Source: Selaginella moellendorffii | Lineage: Eukaryota; Streptophyta; Lycopodiopsida; Selaginellales; Selaginellaceae | NCBI RefSeq assembly: GCF_000143415.4 | Contig: NW_003314337.1 | Location: forward strand, 37,486-76,363 | Length of the DNA: 38,878 nucleotides | Direction of reading: 5' to 3' | Part shown: piece by piece, positions 31,678 to 38,878 of the stretch | Position numbering within the stretch: the stretch's first letter is position 1 | How the letters are laid out: every line of letters begins with the position of its first letter | Notes under the pieces: generated by a model | Database searches by the model: none | The model's input: only the letters and a program-made list of their open reading frames with translations | What the model was told of the DNA's origin: nothing | Made by a program: the position numbers and the translations under genes

Positions 31678-32239
31678 TCATAATATATTTTTTATTTTCT
31701 TAGCAGCCTTTCTTTGGGGGCGACCTCTTTCGTAGTAGTGAAGTGGTTTGATTTTACATTTCCCAGTGTCAGCCCACGCAAATATTGGTAAAACGATTTT
31801 TCTTATGTTGTCTTTGTTTCTTTTCCATTTTGCAGGTGTTAGATACTTTCTTCCATTTACTATGCCATATATACCTCCTTGACAAGATAGCGTGATCATG
31901 TTTCTGTTTACTACTCTGTCAAGGAACCAGAGCTTTTTTGTTTTCCCTGGGACAGACAACTCTGCATGTAGTCACTAAGCTTTGACTGAATCTCTCTTTT
32001 TTCCTTATCTAAGTTTAACTTGCAGCCATTTCCCACCAGATAATGAAGTACTCCATCAAGATCCAACACTGTTGAATATTCCTTTAGAATATTTTTGCCC
32101 CACTCATCAACCACAAAAATTAAACTGGCTCAAATACCAATGTTAGGATCCTGTCCATTACACTCTTTGCCAACTTACTAAATGGGTGACCACATGATTG
32201 TCCCTTTTTCATCCTATTATTCTAACCTAGTGTCTAAGA
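31678..32239 (-). mobile_element. Family B short-LTR element, 5' part
   Basis: On the minus strand: a 99-bp LTR (32239-32141), then a degenerate initiator primer site, then an interior whose first 60 bases match the family B segment of the chimera at 4440-4500. The interior holds two overlapping frames (32114-31911 and 31959-31678) that look like one reading frame broken by a frameshift. The start is VDEWGKNILKEYST and the C-terminal half is basic (YERGRPQRKAAKKIKN). No Gag, RT or integrase motif is seen, so the family appears non-autonomous and may carry captured host sequence. The 3' LTR is missing. Confidence 0.55.
32141..32239 (-). repeat. 5' LTR, family B (second copy)
   Basis: Diverged copy of 4611-4714; ends GGATCCTAACA on the minus strand and is followed directly by TTGGTATTTGAGCC. 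Confidence 0.65.
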
Positions 32240-32341
32240 GCCATGACAGGGAACTATTTAATTTGGTGTGGCAAAGAAGGATTTAAGTCTGGAAAGAAGA
32301 ACAGTTTTTAAAACTGTGAGCAAAGATGATTCACTTGACAC

Positions 32342-33870
32342 TATTAGGTGCCAGGTTTGACCATGTGGTCAACATCAGTCAAAGGTCAGCTTAAGGATAT
32401 ATTAAGGCATAGACTTAAGGTTAAAGGGAAGCTAACTTACCCTAAATACTCTGTCGTGACGGCAGTATAGTGGAGCTTTTGAGGTAGCTCAGGGTTGATT
32501 AGGTGGTGAGGAAAGGTATAACGTAGTCTAGGTGAGGCTAAGCCTTTTTATCTTTGCCAAGTCATAACATTGTTATTAGAGGAGTTGATTGTGATGGCCA
32601 ACTAAATCCTAATGTTGATAGTAGTGCTAATGGAAGTGCTAATGTTTGAACTATCCACAATGTTAATCATGAGCTATAAGCCCTCAACAAGAACCAGTAA
32701 GAGATGCAAAAGGAGATGTGTGGGCATGTAAAAGCACTTGAGGCTGGAGGTGGTGGTGCTTCAGGCAAGGCTTCCTTGGTGGATCAACTCAAAATTTTAA
32801 CTTTTTCCAGTGATGGTAGCATGAGTGTTTGGTTTGGCTAGCCAATATGAAGAAGGTCTTGATTGCCAAAGGAACTCCAGATGTAAAGGCTCTAGTAGCT
32901 ATTCCAATGGTTTTATGTGATGCAAGTCTTCAATGGTGGAATTAGATTGAGAACACTTATGTTGCTAATAAGGACCATAGATGAGTTTGAGGTTGTTTTT
33001 TATTTACTCATTATAATGTGGAGAATGTTTATATAGAACTTTGACACTTCTAGTAAGGGAAAATGATGCTCGATGACTACATTGAGAAATTTACTAACCT
33101 TATCAGCTATGTTCCAACAAAGGATCTAGATTTAAATAAGTCCTACTTCATTCATGGCCTTCATAGTGAGAGTTTGAGGTAGCACTTGTGTCATTCCCAA
33201 CCTATGAAAAGTTTGGAGGAGATATTTGATGTGGCTTATTGACTTGACAATGATAAGTACATATCATAGAAACATTCCAAAAGTTATTCAATCAAGAACT
33301 TTGTGAATATAAAGATAGGAATAAACATCATAAGCTAATATTTGTAGTGCCTACTTTAGGTATGAAGGGGTCAAAGAAGAAAAGTTGTCATCATTGTAGT
33401 GAGCTTAGACATTATAAAACTTATTATTCATAACTAAAGAAATGACAGCACAGTAAGAAGAATGGTCAATCTTCTAATGACAATAAGTCAGATACTAATA
33501 ATTTGTAGAATCTATAGTATAAAGATGATGAGGACTATTTTGGTAAGAGAAAGCAGCTCTTGATTATTGCTTGTCAATTCAATTATGTTTAGAACAAGGT
33601 GGAGGCTGAAGGCACTTGTGCATTAACTTTAATGCTGGAGAGTGTGTCTATACCGGTATAGTGCAGGTATAATTGGATAGCAGGAGCAATGACAAATTGG
33701 TTTTAACAAAGTTTATTGAGGAGCATAGGCTGGTGACATGAGGAGTTCTTCCATACATAGTGGAAAAAGCATCTACCTATATGTATAGTATTTTGATGGT
33801 TATTGAGAGGGGCTAGAAGTATTGATTAGTAAAACCACAATTATGTAGACTTTTTATCTTTTATAAATGT
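32342..33870 (+). pseudogene. Decayed family A element: LTR, gag and part of protease
   Basis: The sequence follows the family A order: LTR 32342-32569, a mutated primer site (TGTTATTAGAG), gag from ATGGCCAAC at 32594, a knuckle remnant near 33385-33430, and protease remnants near 33670. It ends around 33870, shortly after a remnant of the family A stretch GACTTTTTATCT. Many stops are present, mainly from C-to-T and G-to-A changes (for example CAG to TAG/TAA and CGT to TAT-type codons), plus small indels. RT and integrase are absent. It is much older than the copies at 2384 and 12966. Confidence 0.85.
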
Positions 33871-35006
33871 AGTGCATATGAATTTGGAGCTGAGCTCCAA
33901 GCCTGTTGCGCTATGAAATGAGGGTTCGGTACAATCCCACAACCACCAACTCCCTAAATCCAACATACAAAATGGTGTTAAATGGTGTTTGGCACAATTT
34001 TGGCATACTAGTGGCCTAACGTGAGGAGGGTACCCTACCGATTAGAGCAGCGTGGAGCTTGGGCTTAGACCCAAGCCAGACTCAGAACAAGAAGTGACAT
34101 AGCCTAGTGGGAGCTAAATTAATGTCTCAACTGGTCGGACATTTTTTTTAACCCCTTTCCCTTTTATACTTTTGGAACCCCTATAGCCCCCCCCCCCCCC
34201 CCCCCCGCCAGGAACACATGCTTTGGGCTTTCACCCCAAGCCTCCCTTAGTACTAGGAGTTATACTCTGGGATAAGCTCAAAACTTACTAAATATGGAAT
34301 ATCCCTAGATTGTGAATTTGGACACGTGACGAACACTATTGTGTTCAAGACAATCTCTACATTCCGTAGATATCAAATGAGCAAATATAGACACTTTTCA
34401 TAAATAGCATTTGAGACCAAAATGAGACTAACACAAAGGGCATGGTAGTGAGGGTGTTTGGTAGACATGGTAAGCTATCATCTAGCAATATTGAGGGACT
34501 AGTCTCAATACGTGAGGGTTCTTGTCACTAGCTATTGTAAGACATAATGAGATGAGAACTCCTTACCAAGCTAAGTATGCTTAGCTAATAGCACATAAAA
34601 ATTCCGTCCTTATGCTTGTCTGGTATAAGCACACTCGAAATGCCTAGTTAACTCCACTGGGAGGGGCTACTAAAGGGATCCAACTGTACCAACCTCCTGC
34701 TATCATGGTAGTAAGGAAAGAGTGTCCATAAGAACTAGCCAACAAATATCTTTTAATACCTAAAGTCATATTCACAACACTCTCCCCCCCTTTGGGGAAG
34801 ATCGACGTCCTCATTGATGCATACCTGAGTCTAGCAAACTGTCATGGAAACAACTCTGAAAGTTAATGGAAAACACACTATGTGGGAAATATATCGACTT
34901 AAATGAGTTATGGAATGACCTCTCCTCTATGTCCAAAGATGTTAAGACTTAAACACCTTTGAGCTGTCACCAACAAGGAAATAACTAACGGAGTTAGCCA
35001 CCCTTG
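33871..35006. other. No recognised gene; contains a C20 tract
   Basis: Non-coding sequence with a homopolymer of 20 C at 34187-34206. Short repeats such as GGGCTTAGACCCAAGCC near 34057 and a related GGGCTTTCACCCCAAGCC near 34224 flank it. No frame over 60 codons. Confidence 0.5.
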
Positions 35007-35680
35007 TGTAGCACATATGATCATGGGATGAGATTTGGATATACTGTCACTGTGGATCCTTGGAACCTTGGGGGATAAATGGGGATAAAATAGCCATTAA
35101 GGGCTCTCTCATCAAGCAATTGCCCCTTTTTCAGTTGGATTAAGGGGAGAGAGATAAGGTGTACTACAATTGGTATTAGAGCAAATGGCACGGGTTTGAT
35201 TCCCATTGATTAATGGCTACTTAAAAATATAATATACCCTTGAGCAAGGTATATTCCTACCCCTAAATTTGAAATTGTACATATTGGGCATCCATGCGTA
35301 TATCTTTCCTCTTGTGTGGAGTATCCACGGACAAAGGTATCCACTGTGGGACTGCGGTACGGGTGGATGACTAGTTGCCTCACATGGAATAGTTAGTCTA
35401 CACAATAGAAGGATTGGTAAATTCATTGCGAAAATGGAGGTGCTGGTTCCCCTTGGTTCAATAGGGGTTGTTAGCCAATAGTCAATGAAGACATTGATAT
35501 CTCTAAAGGGGGGGTGAGTGTAGCGCATGTGATCATTAGATGAGATTTAGATATACTGTCACTGTGGATCCTTGGAACCTTGGGGGATAAATGGGGATAA
35601 AATAGCCAATAAGGGCTCTCTCATCAAGCAATTGCCCTTTTTCTAGTTGGCTTAAGGGGAGAGAGATAAGGCGCGCTACA
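35007..35680 (+). mobile_element. Terminal-repeat retrotransposon in miniature (TRIM), complete
   Basis: Two 162-bp LTRs (35007-35168 and 35519-35680) start TGTAGC and end CTACA and differ at roughly a dozen positions. TGGTATTAGAGC (35171-35182) is a one-mismatch tRNA-iMet primer site. AAAGGGGGGGTGAG before the right LTR is the polypurine tract. Flanks CCTTG and CTTTG form a target duplication with one transition. The 350-bp interior has no coding capacity, so mobilisation must have depended on proteins from another element. Confidence 0.85.
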
Positions 35681-36066
35681 CTTTGCTACTTCGAGTATCA
35701 TTTGGTTTACAAAGGAATGACATATCCCTGCAAATAGAGACATAGGGAGAATGCTTGAGGCCTAACTTCCTTTGAGCAAGAAATTAATCCCATCGGGAAG
35801 ATTTAAACAACTATTATAAACTGGCAGATTAAGTTGTTTACATGACCATGCCCTTTTCAAAAATGAGTCATCGAAAGAGAGGTGGAGACTTGTGATTAGT
35901 CTATAGTAGTTATCCCCATGGTTATGGATTGGACCCATGCACCAAAGTGGTGAAGTCAACCTGCCAAAACTGACCCAAGCATTAAGGAACAAGAGAAATG
36001 AAACTTTGATTTATAGAATTATAGCTCTTTATTGATTTGCAAGATTTATTACAAGATTTACAAAAG
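35681..36066. other. Flank between the TRIM and the chromovirus
   Basis: No gene recognised. It may include the 3' untranslated part and LTR of the adjacent minus-strand chromovirus; the LTR border was not found. Confidence 0.35.
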
Positions 36067-38667
36067 CTAGTATTTATTATTATTATCATACTCTGTAACA
36101 AGTTCACGAGCATGTGTAAGATTCCTAAGAGGTTCCCAAGTTGATTCACAAGATGGGTAACCTTTCCACTTAACTAAATATTCTTTCGCATGAGCCTGTC
36201 TCCGAAATCTAGGAATCCAAGATCATTTCAACTTCTTATTCAGGTTCACCGTCCATAACGTCTGGTGGCAGATGAATCTCCCTGTGTCGTGCAATATCCA
36301 CAGTGTAAGGAGCTAATAAATTGGTATGAAATATATTATGAACATAGGATATTTCTGTAGGAAGATCCAACTGATATGATACATCACCAATTCATTTCAA
36401 AACCCAATAGGGTCTAACATATATTGGTAATAGCTTCTAGGACAAAAATCCCTTAACATTCAAGTTCCGACAAGATAGCCACACCTGATCTCCCACTTGA
36501 TAGGATACATCTATTGAATGGTTGTCTTCTTTCAAAACTGCACCCAACGCAAAGTCTGAAGCATCCATTTCTACTTCAAAATTTTTACCAAAGTCTAGTA
36601 ATGCCAACACGAGAGTTTTCCTCAACTTCCCTTTGAGGTGGACAAATGCCACCTCACATTTTGCTATCTATACCATTTTCCCTTTTCCCATTTAGTCCAT
36701 TAAAGGTAGGGCTACTCTTGAATAGTGTTTGATAAACTTTTGGTAGTAGTTGTATATCCCTAAGAATGCCCTTAACTCATGTACATTTGATGGTTGTTCC
36801 CATTCTTGGATCATTTGCACCTTCTCAGGGTCCACCTTGAGCCCGTCCTTGCCCATCACATGCTTGAGAAACTTTACTTCTTGTTGAGCAAAGTCACATT
36901 TGCTTTTTTTAGCATACAGCTAATGTTCCCTTAGTTTCTTAAACACCTTCATCAAGTGTTCAGCATACTCCTCTAGCGTCTCGCTATAGATCAAGATGTC
37001 GTCAATATAGACGACCACGAAATGATCCAGATAAGGTACAAAAATGTGGTTCATCAGTGTCGAGAACATTATTGATGTATTGCACAGCCCAAGGGGCATC
37101 ACTAAAAACTCAAAGCTTCCATACTTTATTCGATAGGTTGTCTTCTCGACATCTTCCTCTGCTAAGGTCAATCCTCAATAAGTATTTTGCCTTTCCCAAC
37201 TTATGGAATAAGTCCTCAATTCTTCTTTATATACTTGTTGAGCAACTGATAATCTATGCACATGCGCATAGAGCCATCTTTCTTTTTCACAAATAACACT
37301 GATACACCATACGACGACTTGTTCAACCTGACATACCTTTTTTCCACCAACTTCTTAAGTTGGCACTTGAACTCCTTGAGTTCCTTTTCGTTCAACCAAT
37401 AGGGGGGACAACCACTGCCTTAGCACCTTTGATCAGCTCAATCTTATGTTTTATTTGTTGTGCAGGGGGGTAACCCTATTGGTAACTCCTTCGGTATAAT
37501 ATCTCGAAATTGGTCCAACACCTACTGGATCACTAAAAGTATTTCTTTTGTTCCTGTCTTTTTGGTGCTCCTCACTGAGAGTAAGCATAAAAATGGTGCC
37601 TTGGTTCCTTTACTAAGTTGTCCTCTTGTGAACACCAAGTTCAAACATGAGTCTTTGGCTTTACTTTGCCCTACCTTTAGATCCTAGGCCTCCACCCTGG
37701 ATCATTCTCCTCAAGCATTCGCCAATACCACAAGGTTCCTACTTTGTCCATGCAAAGCTACCACAAAGCAATTGAATAAATCCATCCCGAAGATCACATT
37801 AAATCTCACTATGTCTAATATGGTGAAATCTATGTCTACTTTTCATGTCCCCACTTCGACTCTTGCTTGTCGAAGTACCTCATTAGTGCTTTGGCTACCT
37901 TAAACAAACTCTATAGTCCTCGGTTCACTTAGCCGTTGCACCATTAGTCCGGCTTGCTATACTATGTCTGTAGCCATAAAATTATCCAAAGCACCCATGT
38001 CAATAAGGATCTTAACAAAGCTACTTCCAAGCTTCCTTTGGAGGGTTAGTAGATGTCGCAAGTAACTCTCTATCAAAGTTGCTCATGTAATGAGTAACTT
38101 TGAGTTAGGGATTGAATCATGTACCTCAGTTTAGTTTTCATCCCACTTAATGCCATATTATCCATCAGTATATTATTGTCGATTTGACCTTCTTATGGTC
38201 CATGCCTTTTGCGCTGCTAGCATCTGGAGTCTTTTGTTTTTCTATTGCTTCTTTAGCTTGCATATGAGAGTTTCTAGTAGGGCATTGATTTGTGACAATT
38301 GTTCTTCTAGAATGTCTAATCAAGCTTTGGATGATCGAACCTATCCACCGAACTCTTGTTTGGAAGTTTCCACACGGAGTCCTCCTCATGCAAGGATTCT
38401 TCATCCATAGCTTCTTGTTCGACCAAAGGCTTCAACTCTAGAGGAGGTTTTATCTCCGTCTTGGTTCTTTTACGCCCTATCTTTGCCATCTCCCATCAAT
38501 CCGCCTCTATAATTGAGGAAAAGGCTTTGATACCAAATTATAAGCCATAAGGCTTCAGCTTTAGAGGAGGTTTTGTTTCCGCCTTGGTTCTTTTACGCCC
38601 TACCTTTGCCATCTCCCATCAATTTGCCTCTACAATTGAGGAAAAGGCTTTGATACCAAATTATAAG
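36067..38667 (-). pseudogene. Decayed Ty3 chromovirus gag-pol with chromodomain
   Basis: Read on the minus strand. Protease remnant near 38020-37982 (ILIDMGALDNF). RT at 37171-36920 with VVYIDDILIYS. RNase H start near 36590 (DFGKNFEVEMDASDFALG) that runs in frame straight into an integrase C-terminal stretch (VSYQVGDQVWLS), so the integrase core is deleted. Then a GPY-like region and, at 36235-36067, a chromodomain (EYLVKWKGYPSCESTWEP) with one frameshift near 36213. Many stops. This lineage differs from family A, which has FLDD in place of YIDD and no chromodomain. Confidence 0.8.
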
Positions 38668-38674
38668 TTATAAA
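38427..38674 (-). repeat. Tandem duplication of about 124 bp spanning the primer site
   Basis: Bases 38427-38550 recur at 38551-38674 with several substitutions. Each copy contains, on the minus strand, TTTGGTATCAAAGCC, a near-match to the tRNA-iMet primer site. The chromovirus leader is therefore duplicated, leaving two primer sites. Confidence 0.75.
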
Positions 38675-38878
38675 TTTTTCTTTTCCAATTTGCTAACTGA
38701 CCTCGTCTATCCAACCACCACAGCCTTAGCCTTAATTAAGTTCCCTTGCCAAGATATCCACCTATTGTACCAGCTCTTACTTGGTCCTACTTGGTCTCAG
38801 CAACTCACTACCTGAGCAATGGAATGTTAGCTATCCATCCACAGATTCCCAAATTCTTTCTCAATCCCCCATGGGGAT
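38668..38878 (-). repeat. Probable chromovirus 5' LTR, cut by the window end
   Basis: Sequence upstream of the primer site in minus orientation. It should be LTR by position, but no partner or clear CA end was found in the window. Confidence 0.3.

Overview
Organism and setting. The window is nuclear DNA of a land plant, made mostly of LTR retrotransposons with tRNA-iMet primer sites. It holds one intact host gene and one recognisable broken host-type gene. The intact gene is a radial-spoke RSPH10B homologue, which points to a plant with flagellated sperm (bryophyte, lycophyte, fern, cycad or Ginkgo). Almost every intron that can be placed is very short: 43-71 bp in the spoke gene, and 47-64 bp for nine of ten in the broken gene. 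This fits a Selaginella-like lycophyte best, but that is an inference and not proved.

Layout. 1-1740: no recognised gene. 1743-5062: an anonymous repeat (family C) that was split by a chimeric Ty3 insertion (2384-4714) and later rearranged into a fold-back. 5063-10200: a decayed 11-exon gene joining a ParB/sulfiredoxin-like domain to a beta-class DNA-methyltransferase fold. An array of GGTTC..GCGCGAACC palindromes lies in front of it, in its first intron and behind it. About 10250-12330: antisense LINE remnant. 12340-12945: antisense family D LTR remnants. 12966-17893: a complete, young Ty3 element (family A) with TSD TTATC and an intact 1454-residue polyprotein. 18160-18259: assembly gap, followed by tandem family D LTR/internal units whose LTR carries an expanding minisatellite. 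20700-21900: GGCCAG repeats and a further family D internal copy. 22360-23300: second family C copy, which supplies the empty site for the insertion at 2384. 23300-27400: AT-rich sequence with no gene recognised. 28303-30840: RSPH10B homologue. 31678-32239: family B (short-LTR) element. 32342-33870: decayed family A copy. 35007-35680: a complete TRIM. 36067-38878: decayed chromovirus with a chromodomain.

Most unusual content. (1) The ParB-like/methyltransferase fusion gene with its palindrome array; the palindromes resemble the kind of dyad site that prokaryotic ParB proteins bind, though any link is inference. (2) A retroelement at 2384-4714 that has a family A LTR on the left and a family B LTR on the right, yet is bounded by one AATAA duplication and interrupts a repeat whose unfilled version lies near 22998. 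This implies integration of an inter-family recombinant.

Limits. Everything was read by eye. Exon borders, repeat borders and family assignments come from reading frames, splice consensus and in-window comparison, without database searches.
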